A stretch of DNA of 43,373 bases, taken from positions 1 through 43,373 of the forward strand of contig JAGARW010000041.1 in assembly GCA_017621975.1 (NCBI GenBank), read 5' to 3'. The translations under genes were made by a program, and so were the position numbers. Under the pieces are notes generated by a model that saw nothing but the letters and a program-made list of their open reading frames with translations, was not told where the DNA came from and ran no database searches. Origin of the DNA: Lachnospiraceae bacterium (lineage in GTDB: Bacteria > Bacillota > Clostridia > Lachnospirales > Lachnospiraceae). The number at the start of each line of letters is the position of its first letter. Position 1 is the first letter of the stretch. This document shows positions 25,268 to 33,161 of the stretch, piece by piece.

Positions 25268-27151
25268 TTATTCCTTTACGAACCAGTGGTATATTTTGAC
25301 GAATACCGCTTTCAGTCTGCCCCATACGCCGATGTCCTCCGGCGCTTTTTCCAGATCGACCGTATTGTCGGTATCGTCGTCAATACTGATCTCCGCTGTC
25401 CGCATAATGATCTGAATGCTTTCCGGGGACGCGTTCTTTGACGATGTGAACGACGGGAACTGCTCCTGCGTGTCAATATTCAGGATGTTCGTTTCGTCTT
25501 CGATCTCGTCCAGCTCCTCGTCTACGGCGTCCTTCATCGTATTCTTCGCGTCGCGGAACACTTCGCTGCCTCCCGCGATACCGATGCCGCTGTCAAGAAT
25601 GCCGATCATGCCGCTCAGACTCGAATCGATCGCCGCATCCAGGCTCTTCTCCGTCGCATCCATAAGCGAACGCATACTGCGAAGCGCCTGCTGCGTCGCA
25701 AGCACGCTTACGTTCGTGCTGTCAAGCGTCATCTGTATTTCATCGATCAGCATCAGAATATGGTCTTTGTAGTCCTGCGTCATATGCCCGCCGAGCGTAT
25801 AGCCTTCGTTCAGCACTTCGCTCGTTTTATTGATCAGATTCTCAAGCTCGTGCACAAGCGCTTCCGTGTCTTCCATGACCGGAGCCGCGTCTTTGCTGAC
25901 TGCGGCAAGCAGCCTTCCGAGCTGCCCGACCTCTTTTCCTACCACGACGTCTCCTGCCGTCGCCTGATCGGCTCCCGCAAGATTTTCCAGCAGATCTTCC
26001 GCATCCTCCAGTTTTTCCGCGTCCGACGCGCCGCTCTTCAGCGTCTTCCTCAGATCGTCCAGAGAATCCTGCAGATCCTTTGAAGCGTCCTCCATATCTT
26101 CCAGATAATCGTCCATCTCGTAAACGCTCTGCCGTATTGTCTCAAGCTGATTCATTGCGTCGACGTAATCGGCTTTCTCGATCGCGGTCTGCGCAGAAAG
26201 GAGTGTCAGACTGTTGATAATGCCGTCAAGGGAATTGATCGCCGCGTCGGCGTCCGCCTTTGCCTGATCCTCTCCCGCATCAAACGTCTTTTTCGCTTCC
26301 TGCGCCGCCTTTACGCCTTTCTGCGTTTCCTCCAGACTTCCTTTCATCGTAACGAGATTGTCCAGAATCACGTCTGCGCTCTCGCTCATCGCATCCACGG
26401 AATCCCGAACCTTATCCTTCACTTCCCGGATGTCGCTAATGCGGTCGAGGGAAGAAAGCGTTGCCGGAACCATCATAAACATCAGCCCGATACTTTCAAA
26501 GCTGTTTGTGCCGATATCAATGCGGAACGTGCCTTCTTCACCCGGCAGCGCCATAAACATAACCGCCTTTTTCGTACCGAGCGTCTGAAGCTGCGAGCCG
26601 GGCGCCTCCAGAGAATAATTGTCGTCGTCCATATCGACAAGCGTCGCCACTGTGAGAATCATATTGTTTTTGTAATATTCCGGCGCTTTCGAATTTGGAG
26701 ACACGGCAACGAGTATCGTCACCATGCCGCTCGCCCCCGCCAGTTCCTCCGCCTTACATTCTTTTCCGTTCAGCTTATAGGTCACGTCCAGATTCCACGG
26801 CAGTTCCTGTGTCAGCGTATCGGTTTTGCATTCAAAGTAAAACCGTTCGTCCTTCTGTCCGCTCAGGTCCCATGTCACCTTGCCGCCCTCAAGCGTCGGA
26901 GCCGCGCCGTTGCTCATATTGATTACCTCTTTATAATCTCCGTAATCAACGATTTCCGTATTTCCGTTGAGCATACAGCCCTTTACAATATTGACTTCAT
27001 CCACGCCGCCGTAATAATCCAGATTCACATATACGGATTCATCCACCCTGACCTGCGGCGCAGCCGCCTGAAGGTCCGCAGATACCGTACCAAAAGCCAG
27101 AATCGCCGTCATGCCGAGCGCGGCCGCCCGTTTCCTATTGATTCTACGCAT
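25268..27151 (-). CDS. Exported coiled-coil protein partnered with an MMPL transporter
   Basis: 627 residues. The signal peptide is MRRINRKRAAALGMTAILAF, with likely cleavage near ADLQA. A ~220-residue beta-rich domain follows (PQVRVDESVYVNLDYYGG; WDLSGQKDERFYFECKTD), then a long helical region (~residues 230-530) rich in Asp, Glu and Leu with coiled-coil character. The C-terminal tail includes VWGRLKAVFVKIYHWFVKE, a possible membrane-associating helix. Its ATG (27151) overlaps the stop of the MMPL gene by 8 bp, indicating translational coupling and probably a shared complex, by analogy with periplasmic adaptors of RND pumps. I chose this start for its SD (GGAGGAG) and signal peptide. I cannot name the family. 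Confidence 0.72.
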   Translation of the reverse strand: MRRINRKRAAALGMTAILAFGTVSADLQAAAPQVRVDESVYVNLDYYGGVDEVNIVKGCMLNGNTEIVDYGDYKEVINMSNGAAPTLEGGKVTWDLSGQKDERFYFECKTDTLTQELPWNLDVTYKLNGKECKAEELAGASGMVTILVAVSPNSKAPEYYKNNMILTVATLVDMDDDNYSLEAPGSQLQTLGTKKAVMFMALPGEEGTFRIDIGTNSFESIGLMFMMVPATLSSLDRISDIREVKDKVRDSVDAMSESADVILDNLVTMKGSLEETQKGVKAAQEAKKTFDAGEDQAKADADAAINSLDGIINSLTLLSAQTAIEKADYVDAMNQLETIRQSVYEMDDYLEDMEDASKDLQDSLDDLRKTLKSGASDAEKLEDAEDLLENLAGADQATAGDVVVGKEVGQLGRLLAAVSKDAAPVMEDTEALVHELENLINKTSEVLNEGYTLGGHMTQDYKDHILMLIDEIQMTLDSTNVSVLATQQALRSMRSLMDATEKSLDAAIDSSLSGMIGILDSGIGIAGGSEVFRDAKNTMKDAVDEELDEIEDETNILNIDTQEQFPSFTSSKNASPESIQIIMRTAEISIDDDTDNTVDLEKAPEDIGVWGRLKAVFVKIYHWFVKE

Positions 27152-29546
27152 CCTTCTCTCCTCCATTCTGAAGCGTTTGTCCGCCGTTATCCTCTTTCCG
27201 TCCGCTTCGTTTCTTTTCGGGACGCTTCTCTTTTCGCTCCTCGCGCTTCTGTACGAAACGCTCCCTGCGCTCTTTCTGTCTCTGCGCAAAGCGCGCCATC
27301 CGCTCCTTCCTGCGCGCCACGCGTCTCGCAGCCTTCGCCCGGAGCCGTTCCCTTTCTTTCTGAACAAACCTGTCCGTAATCGCTTTTTCTCTAAAAATCA
27401 GTTTATCAAACACGGTAAGCAGCGCGGGAACCGCCAGAATTACCATACACATACTGATCAGACCGCCTCTGCCGATCAAATGCCCAAGCGACGAGATCGC
27501 GCTGACAGACGAGATAAAATAAATTCCATAGCCCGCAACCGTTAAAATCGTGCCGGATGTCAAAATAGAAAGAATACTTCGCTGCAGGGCGTCGATCGCC
27601 GCACGCCTCTTTTCCATCTCATGTTCCCGATTATACATATAATTATTTGTCAGTAAAATCGAATAATCGACCGTCGCGCCGAGCTGAATACAACTCACGA
27701 TAATAAATCCGTTGAACATAAAGCTCTCGCCGGTCAGATAGGGCACCGTCATATTCATATAAGTAGCAACCGTAATCGGTATCAGCACCAGAACCGGCAA
27801 TAGCAGCGATTTGAACGCAATTCCGACGACGACTGCGACCGCAAGCAGCGAAAGGATATTCGTGACGGCGTAATCAGGCACCATCAGTTCCTTTAAGTCC
27901 TGCGTAGACGGCGTGTTTCCAACAACGTAGGCGTTTTCAGGATAATATCTTTTGACAATCTCCTGTATCTCGTCGGAAGTCTCAAACGCCAGCTCGCTTT
28001 CGGTATCTGTACGCGTATACATCAGCATTCTCGCATAATTTTCTGTCCGAAGCTGCTCTTTGATGCTTTCCGGAATAATGCTTTCCGGAATGCCGACCGG
28101 CAGCACATTGGCAATTCCGGTAACGCTCTTGACATAATACAAGTCTTCCAGCTCGTCCGCCAGCTCCCGTTCTTTGATCGGCGTCTCATTCGGCACCATG
28201 ATCAGATACAGATTGCTTCGTCCGAACTTTGCCTCGATCTCCGCCGTATCGTCGTATACCTTTGTGCCCTGACTTTTGCCGAGCGCGCTGTTGCCGAATG
28301 TAAAGCTGTTCATATTCTGGGCGACATACGACGGAACTACGATAATCGCCATCAATGCCAGTACAACGTACCGCACCTTGAAAACAGCCCGTGAGACGAG
28401 CGTAAACTTCGGCATAATGCTTCTGTGCTTTGTTTTTTCGATCATATCTCCGAAACGCAGAAGCAGCGCGGGCATCAAAAGCAGCACTGTCGCCACACTG
28501 CATATAATACTCTTGCCAAGCACAAGCCCTACGTCCCGTCCAAGACCAAAGCGCATTGCCAAAAGCGCCATAAAGCCGACAAAGGTCGTCATCGCGCTCG
28601 AAAGAATCGAAACGGTAGATTCGCGCAGCGCGCCGATCATCGCCTGCTCTTTGTTTCCCGGCTTCGCTTCATTCCGCCGCACATACGTATGAAGCAAAAA
28701 TACCGAATAGTCCATGGAAGTCGCAAGCTGCAATACCGCAGCCACACTCGAACTCATAAAGGAGATTGTACCGAGTATCAGATTGCTTCCCATATTGAGA
28801 ATGATCGCAATCCCCATGACGGATAAAAATAAAATCGGCTCGAACCACGATTCCGTCGTTATGCAGAGAATTAAAAGAATCAGTACGACCGCAACCGCCA
28901 TGATGACCTGCATCTCCCGGTTCAGCGTTTCCTCCAGCGATTTGTTTTCTACCGCAGGACCGGCATAGCAGCCGCGCTCGCCAATCACCCTCTCGATCTC
29001 GTCGACCGCGTCCTTGGTCAACTGTTCGTTGTCTCCTTCGTCAAAGGTAATATCCATAACGGCGCACCGGTCTCGGTAATAATCCTTCTGCGCGTCCAGA
29101 TCGATAAAATCCTCCGTCATATAGACGTCTTCCGTCATCCACGTCACCATGTCCACGCCGTCTATCTTTTCTATCATCTGTTTGTAAATATAAGCCTCAT
29201 AAACGGAAACATCCTTAATCATCACTCTGGCAGTACCCGGATACCCGAATTCCTTTTCCATCAGATCGATCGCCTTTTTCGATTCCGTATACGAGGGCAG
29301 ATATTCCGTCAGGTCGTAATTGACCTTTACAAGCGGCATATTGATCGCGCTTACAACAACAAGTACGATAAAGACCATCTCGATAAAATGCCGTTTTTTG
29401 ACGATCGTATTGGCAAGTCCGTTCGCCTTGATATGACCGAGCCGGTCTCTAAGGCTGGCGCGCCCGTCTCCTCTTTTTTCTTCCAGCTTATCCAAAAGCT
29501 TTTTCCATATTCCGGTAATCAAGCTTCTCCCCGCTTTCTTTTCCAT
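27144..29546 (-). CDS. MMPL/RND-family transporter
   Basis: 800 residues, a Gram-positive RND-superfamily (HAE3/MMPL) permease. It has two repeats, each with a membrane helix, a large extracytoplasmic domain and a five-helix bundle. The first helix is FIEMVFIVLVVVSAINMPLV. Bundle motifs include SSSVAAVLQLATSMDYSVFL and its second-half counterpart GATVDYSILLTNNYM, whose Asp-Tyr pairs are proton-relay residues in this family. The C-terminal ~75 residues are a cytoplasmic tail extremely rich in Arg, Lys and Glu. The substrate is unknown; lipids, glycolipids or drugs are the usual cargo. It is coupled to the exported protein at 25268-27151. Confidence 0.87.
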   Translation of the reverse strand: MEKKAGRSLITGIWKKLLDKLEEKRGDGRASLRDRLGHIKANGLANTIVKKRHFIEMVFIVLVVVSAINMPLVKVNYDLTEYLPSYTESKKAIDLMEKEFGYPGTARVMIKDVSVYEAYIYKQMIEKIDGVDMVTWMTEDVYMTEDFIDLDAQKDYYRDRCAVMDITFDEGDNEQLTKDAVDEIERVIGERGCYAGPAVENKSLEETLNREMQVIMAVAVVLILLILCITTESWFEPILFLSVMGIAIILNMGSNLILGTISFMSSSVAAVLQLATSMDYSVFLLHTYVRRNEAKPGNKEQAMIGALRESTVSILSSAMTTFVGFMALLAMRFGLGRDVGLVLGKSIICSVATVLLLMPALLLRFGDMIEKTKHRSIMPKFTLVSRAVFKVRYVVLALMAIIVVPSYVAQNMNSFTFGNSALGKSQGTKVYDDTAEIEAKFGRSNLYLIMVPNETPIKERELADELEDLYYVKSVTGIANVLPVGIPESIIPESIKEQLRTENYARMLMYTRTDTESELAFETSDEIQEIVKRYYPENAYVVGNTPSTQDLKELMVPDYAVTNILSLLAVAVVVGIAFKSLLLPVLVLIPITVATYMNMTVPYLTGESFMFNGFIIVSCIQLGATVDYSILLTNNYMYNREHEMEKRRAAIDALQRSILSILTSGTILTVAGYGIYFISSVSAISSLGHLIGRGGLISMCMVILAVPALLTVFDKLIFREKAITDRFVQKERERLRAKAARRVARRKERMARFAQRQKERRERFVQKREERKEKRPEKKRSGRKEDNGGQTLQNGGEKDA

Positions 29547-29695
29547 TCAAATCGTTTCTTCAATCATTACATAAAAGAGTATATTAAAAAAACATCTTTT
29601 TTTACACAATCAACGGTTTCTTTGTGTTTCTTTAAAATATACACTCAAAATCAAATGTATCATATTAGTGACAATTATCTCATTGCGTCATAATT

Positions 29696-29859
29696 AAAAA
29701 AGAATCCTGCCACGTAGGATTCTCCGCCTGCGGCGGGTCGCATTAGCGACATGTTCTTTTCCGCCGCAGTGCGATCCTGCCCGGAGGGCTTTTTTAATTT
29801 CATAGAAACACAGCTTTCGCATAAAACAAAATGGAGTAATTTCCTATGAAATTAAAAAT
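29696..29859. repeat. Short palindromic repeat, family 2, copy 3 (long form)
   Basis: The core at 29791-29859 (arms TTAATTTCATAG and CTATGAAATTAA) aligns with 16231-16297. The 95 bp before it are strongly structured: AGAATCCT/AGGATTCT; CTGCGGCGG (29728-29736) with CCGCCGCAG (29761-29769), enclosing GTCGC/GCGAC. The copy at 24716 keeps the first 15 bases and the right half but lacks the structured middle. Confidence 0.7.
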
Positions 29860-29860
29860 A

Positions 29861-29887
29861 CCGTTGTCTGTTTTCAGCAGACAGCGG
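29861..29887 (-). terminator. Terminator of the EF-hand-like secreted protein gene
   Basis: A 10-bp stem (29861-29870 with 29878-29887, one G-U pair), followed on the minus strand by TATTTTTAATTT that belongs to the adjoining family 2 repeat. Confidence 0.78.
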
Positions 29888-29934
29888 CGCTTTTTCTTTC
29901 TCTTTCATTCCTATTGTTGCTTGTTCTTCGTATG

Positions 29935-30525
29935 TTATCTCATAAATAAGCTGAGCATACCTTCTATCGTTTCCTCCAACTCCTCCGAGCATTTTGGACA
30001 TACGCTGAGATAGTCTGGATAAGAAAAATAACATCCGAGAGTCTCGTCGTATGCAAATCTGGAAGCGGTAATTCCATGCGGGCATCTGTGGCTGATCATA
30101 TTCAAAAGTGACTGAAGCAGCTCCACATCCGCCTGCGTCAGCTCCTGATCCGCCTGCATACCGCCTAACAGCGCGATCTCAAACCTGTCGTCCAGCGCGT
30201 TGCAGTTGATATCGATATAGCCGCAGCCGTTGACCAGATCTCTGTCGTCGATTCCGTTGCCGTCCGCATCCAAAAGTTCTCCGCCGAAATCTGTCCGAAG
30301 CAGAACTGCATTCCGCATAATAGCGTACGCTTCCTCATCGCTCTCCACATAGGGCGCTCTGTCAAAGCTTGCCAGAATTTCCGGCGTCATCATCTGCTGA
30401 TACGTCTGCACCGGCATCGCCTCCGGGGCCGCCTCTGCCGGCGTTTCCTCCGCAAATGCCGTCATGCCGCTTCCTATGAGCAAAGCCGCAGCCGTAAAAA
30501 AAGCGCTCAATACTTTTCTGTTCAT
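29935..30525 (-). CDS. Secreted protein with an EF-hand-like calcium motif
   Basis: 196 residues. Signal peptide MNRKVLSAFFTAAALLIGSG, with likely cleavage after MTAFA. After an Ala/Glu/Pro-rich linker comes a globular part with DADGNGIDDRDLVNGCG, an Asp-rich DxDxNxxxD loop typical of EF-hand or dockerin-type calcium sites, then DINCNALDDRFEI, which could be a degenerate second loop. Five Cys in the mature part (SHRCPHG, LGCYF, CPKC among them) could form a metal site or disulfides. Family unknown to me. The SD GAGGGGGATC precedes the ATG. It is monocistronic and divergent from the ccdA-tlpA pair, which makes disulfide exchange on this protein an idea only. Confidence 0.6.
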   Translation of the reverse strand: MNRKVLSAFFTAAALLIGSGMTAFAEETPAEAAPEAMPVQTYQQMMTPEILASFDRAPYVESDEEAYAIMRNAVLLRTDFGGELLDADGNGIDDRDLVNGCGYIDINCNALDDRFEIALLGGMQADQELTQADVELLQSLLNMISHRCPHGITASRFAYDETLGCYFSYPDYLSVCPKCSEELEETIEGMLSLFMR

Positions 30526-30672
30526 ACGATCCCCCTCTTTCCTGTTTGATTGTTTCAGACTTGTAAATTTACATCTTTATACTACCATAAAACGATTGTT
30601 TTTTAAACTCTTTTTTCTCATTTTCCAATATATGTGCTATACTGTATATCATACGTTATGCGGAGGATCGCA

Positions 30673-31335
30673 ATGCAATATTTTATTTCGTTTCTGGAAG
30701 GAATCATTACTTTTATATCGCCGTGCCTGCTGCCGATGCTGCCGATCTATCTTTCTTATTTTGCGGGCGGCGGAGAACGCTCCGTCTGCAAAACCGTCAA
30801 AAACGCGCTTGGTTTTGTCGCGGGCTTTACCCTCGTTTTTATCGTCATGGGAGCGCTCGCCGCTACGCTCGGCAGTTTTTTTAGCAGATATCAGACTGCG
30901 GTCAATCTCGTTACCGGACTGATCGTCGTCTTCTTTGGACTGAATTTTCTCGGCGTCTTTCGGGTCCGTCTGTTTCGCGGCTCTGTCAAAGGCGACCGGC
31001 TCAAAAGCCCCGGCTTTTTTTCTTCCGTGCTGTTCGGCGTTATCTTTTCGCTTGGCTGGACGCCGTGCATCGGCACGTTTCTCGGCTCCGCCCTGCTGCT
31101 TGCCTCTCAGCAGGAACACGCCGCGGCGGGAATCGTCATGCTGCTCCTGTATTCCCTCGGGCTCGGCGTTCCGTTTCTGATCAGCGCCGTCCTGATCGAC
31201 AAATTAAAAACCGCGTTCGCCTTCGTCAAAAGACATTACGCGGTCGTCAATACAGTCTGCGGCTGTTTCCTGGTCCTTGTCGGTATTCTGATGATGGCGG
31301 GAATACTCGGAGGCTTTTTGACCTCGTTATCTTAA
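30673..31335 (+). CDS. ccdA: Cytochrome c biogenesis protein CcdA family (thiol-reductant transporter)
   Basis: 220 residues with six predicted helices. The paired-Cys motifs of the CcdA/DsbD membrane domain are present: FISPCLLPMLPIYLSYFAG (helix 1) and LGWTPCIGTFLGSALLLAS (helix 4). Such proteins carry electrons from cytoplasmic thioredoxin to extracytoplasmic thioredoxin-like proteins. The next gene encodes such a partner, 23 bp downstream. I chose the ATG at 30673 for the CGGAGG 6 bases upstream; the frame opens further back without an SD. No cytochrome c genes are in the window, so a role in surface protein disulfide reduction is more likely than cytochrome maturation; that is inference. 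Confidence 0.9.
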   Translation: MQYFISFLEGIITFISPCLLPMLPIYLSYFAGGGERSVCKTVKNALGFVAGFTLVFIVMGALAATLGSFFSRYQTAVNLVTGLIVVFFGLNFLGVFRVRLFRGSVKGDRLKSPGFFSSVLFGVIFSLGWTPCIGTFLGSALLLASQQEHAAAGIVMLLLYSLGLGVPFLISAVLIDKLKTAFAFVKRHYAVVNTVCGCFLVLVGILMMAGILGGFLTSLS

Positions 31336-31358
31336 AAAACAACGAACGGAGGACACCT

Positions 31359-32060
31359 ATGAATTCCAAAACAAAGTGGTTTCTCGCCGCGGCGTTTCTG
31401 ATCTTACTGATCGCCGTCGCTTCGATTTTATACCGCAATCTGAGCCGCGCTTACGGCGGCAATCTGCTGGCGGAAAGCGAAGCGCACAGCGCGCAGGAAG
31501 GAGACGCTATGCAAGAGGACGGCGATACGCAGGCAGGCGGCGATGCACAGGCAGGCGACGATGTGCAAACGGACGGCGATGCGCAAACAGGCGACAATGC
31601 ACAGGCGGCCTCGCAGGACGCTTCGTCGGACGCTTCCGCGCAGGCAAAAGCCCCGGACTTTACCGTAACCGATTATGACGGAAACAAGGTCATGCTGTCG
31701 GATTACGAGGGGACGCCCGTCGTTCTCAATTTCTGGGCTACGTGGTGCGGCTACTGTAAACAGGAAATGCCCGATTTTGACGCCGCGTGCGCAGCACACC
31801 CGGAAATACAGTTCCTTATGGTCAACGCCACGGACGGAACGCAGGAAACGGTCGAAACTGCAAAGTCTTATATAGAAGAGCAGGGCTTTTCTTTTCCGGT
31901 CTATTTTGATACGGAAAACGAGGCTGCCCGCGCTTATTTCATTACCGGTCTGCCCGCGACCTTTTTTATCGATCAGGACGGCTTTCTGATCGCCCGCGGA
32001 AGCGGCATGCTGGATAAGGAAACTCTGGATAAGGGGATCGCGATGATAACGAAAGAATAA
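31359..32060 (+). CDS. Membrane-anchored TlpA/ResA-like thiol-disulfide oxidoreductase
   Basis: 233 residues. N-terminal membrane anchor (WFLAAAFLILLIAVASILY, ~6-25), a ~65-residue acidic repeat linker (see 31518-31607), then a thioredoxin-fold domain of the AhpC-TSA/Redoxin type: APDFTVTDYDGNKVMLSDYE, active site FWATWCGYCKQEMPDFD (CxxC = CGYC), and the cis-Pro loop TGLPATFFIDQDG. Active-site Cys are intact. It acts outside the membrane, with electrons supplied by the upstream CcdA. The ATG at 31359 follows GGAGGACACCT. Confidence 0.92.
   Translation: MNSKTKWFLAAAFLILLIAVASILYRNLSRAYGGNLLAESEAHSAQEGDAMQEDGDTQAGGDAQAGDDVQTDGDAQTGDNAQAASQDASSDASAQAKAPDFTVTDYDGNKVMLSDYEGTPVVLNFWATWCGYCKQEMPDFDAACAAHPEIQFLMVNATDGTQETVETAKSYIEEQGFSFPVYFDTENEAARAYFITGLPATFFIDQDGFLIARGSGMLDKETLDKGIAMITKE
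31518..31607 (+). repeat. Five 18-bp tandem repeats in the TlpA-like linker
   Basis: Units of 18 bp beginning at 31518, 31536, 31554, 31572 and 31590 (consensus GRCGRCGATGYGCARRCR). They encode the Asp/Gly/Ala/Gln repeat D-G-D-(T/A)-Q-A-G of the linker. The number of units probably varies between strains. Confidence 0.85.
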
Positions 32061-32150
32061 CGTTTATCACGGAGCTTTCGTCAAAAATTTCTTTTCAACG
32101 ACGTCCGCTCCATGCTAAAATCAAGAAAACGAAGAAAGGTGGAACGCATT

Positions 32151-33035
32151 ATGCAAATCAATCTGGAACATGGCGTCATGCGGGCGGTAGCCGATACAAG
32201 CGGCGGCGAACTGGTTTCGTTCAAGGATGAAAACGGCACGGAATATATCTGGTCCGGCGATCCCGCTTACTGGTCCGGGCGCAATCCGATTCTGTTTCCG
32301 ATCGTCGGAAGCTTAAAGGACAGCGCCGTCATATTGGACGGAAGCTCCTATACGATGCAGCGTCACGGCTTCGCGCGCCGCAGCGAATTTTCCGTTACGG
32401 AGCAGGGCAGCGACTTTGTCGTATTTTCCCTGACGGAATCTCCTGAAACGTTAAAGCAATATCCGTATCCGTTTCTTTTGTCAGTACGCCATCAGCTCAC
32501 AGACGAAGGCTTCTATACGGAATTTACCGTCAAAAATACGGGAGAAAAGCCGCTTCCGTTCTGCATCGGCGCGCACACGGCGTTTTACTGTCCTCTGACG
32601 CCGGACGAATCGTTCGAAGACTATCGTCTCGTCTTCGATCAGGCGGAGAGCGCATCCTCCCTTATGCTGACGTCAGGCGGTATCATTTCCCATGACAAGC
32701 GGCTCCCGGCGCTTTCCGGTTCCGATACGATCCCGCTTCAGTACAAGACCTTCGACCGGTACGATACGTTGATCTTTGACGGACTCTCCTCCAAGGGCGT
32801 CAGTCTGGTCCACAAATCTTCCGGCCACGGCGTGCATATGGAATTTAACGATTTCCCGATGATCGCTTTCTGGACAATGGCAAATGCAAACGCGCCTTAT
32901 ATCTGTCTGGAGCCTTGGCATGGCTGCGCGGCGTATGACAACGAAAGCGGCCTGTTCGAAGACAAGCCGCACTGTATCGTTCTGAGCAGCGGGGAGAGCA
33001 AGTCCCTACGGTATACGGTCAGCTGCCTGCGCTGA
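32151..33035 (+). CDS. Aldose 1-epimerase family protein (galactose mutarotase-like)
   Basis: 294 residues of the LacX/YeaD-like mutarotase group, which converts anomers of hexoses or hexose phosphates. Features include the beta-sandwich start (GVMRAVADTSGGELVSFKDE), WSGRNPILFPIVGSLKDS, RHGFARRSEF with the catalytic-type His, FCIGAHTAFYCPL with a second His, and the late CLEPWHGCAAYDNESG with the presumed catalytic Glu. The ATG at 32151 follows AAGGTGG; an upstream frame from 32112 is not needed. It follows the TlpA-like gene by 90 bp and has a terminator after it. Confidence 0.87.
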   Translation: MQINLEHGVMRAVADTSGGELVSFKDENGTEYIWSGDPAYWSGRNPILFPIVGSLKDSAVILDGSSYTMQRHGFARRSEFSVTEQGSDFVVFSLTESPETLKQYPYPFLLSVRHQLTDEGFYTEFTVKNTGEKPLPFCIGAHTAFYCPLTPDESFEDYRLVFDQAESASSLMLTSGGIISHDKRLPALSGSDTIPLQYKTFDRYDTLIFDGLSSKGVSLVHKSSGHGVHMEFNDFPMIAFWTMANANAPYICLEPWHGCAAYDNESGLFEDKPHCIVLSSGESKSLRYTVSCLR

Positions 33036-33073
33036 CAGACCTCGTCCATTGCAGCGTTTTGTGACAAAAAGCG

Positions 33074-33097
33074 AAGGCGCTCTTAACGGGCGCCTTT
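33074..33097 (+). terminator. Terminator after the mutarotase-like gene
   Basis: AAGGCGC (33074-33080) pairs with GCGCCTT (33090-33096), followed by a T-rich tract (TTTATGATATGTTTCTTTT). Confidence 0.65.
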
Positions 33098-33161
33098 ATG
33101 ATATGTTTCTTTTATGATATGGTTTTTTTATAATATGGTTCTTTTCTAATCGATTAAAAAA

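Noticed and set aside
31518..31607. CRISPR-like repeat array
   Set aside because: The 18-bp units are directly tandem without spacers and keep the reading frame of the thioredoxin-like protein linker.
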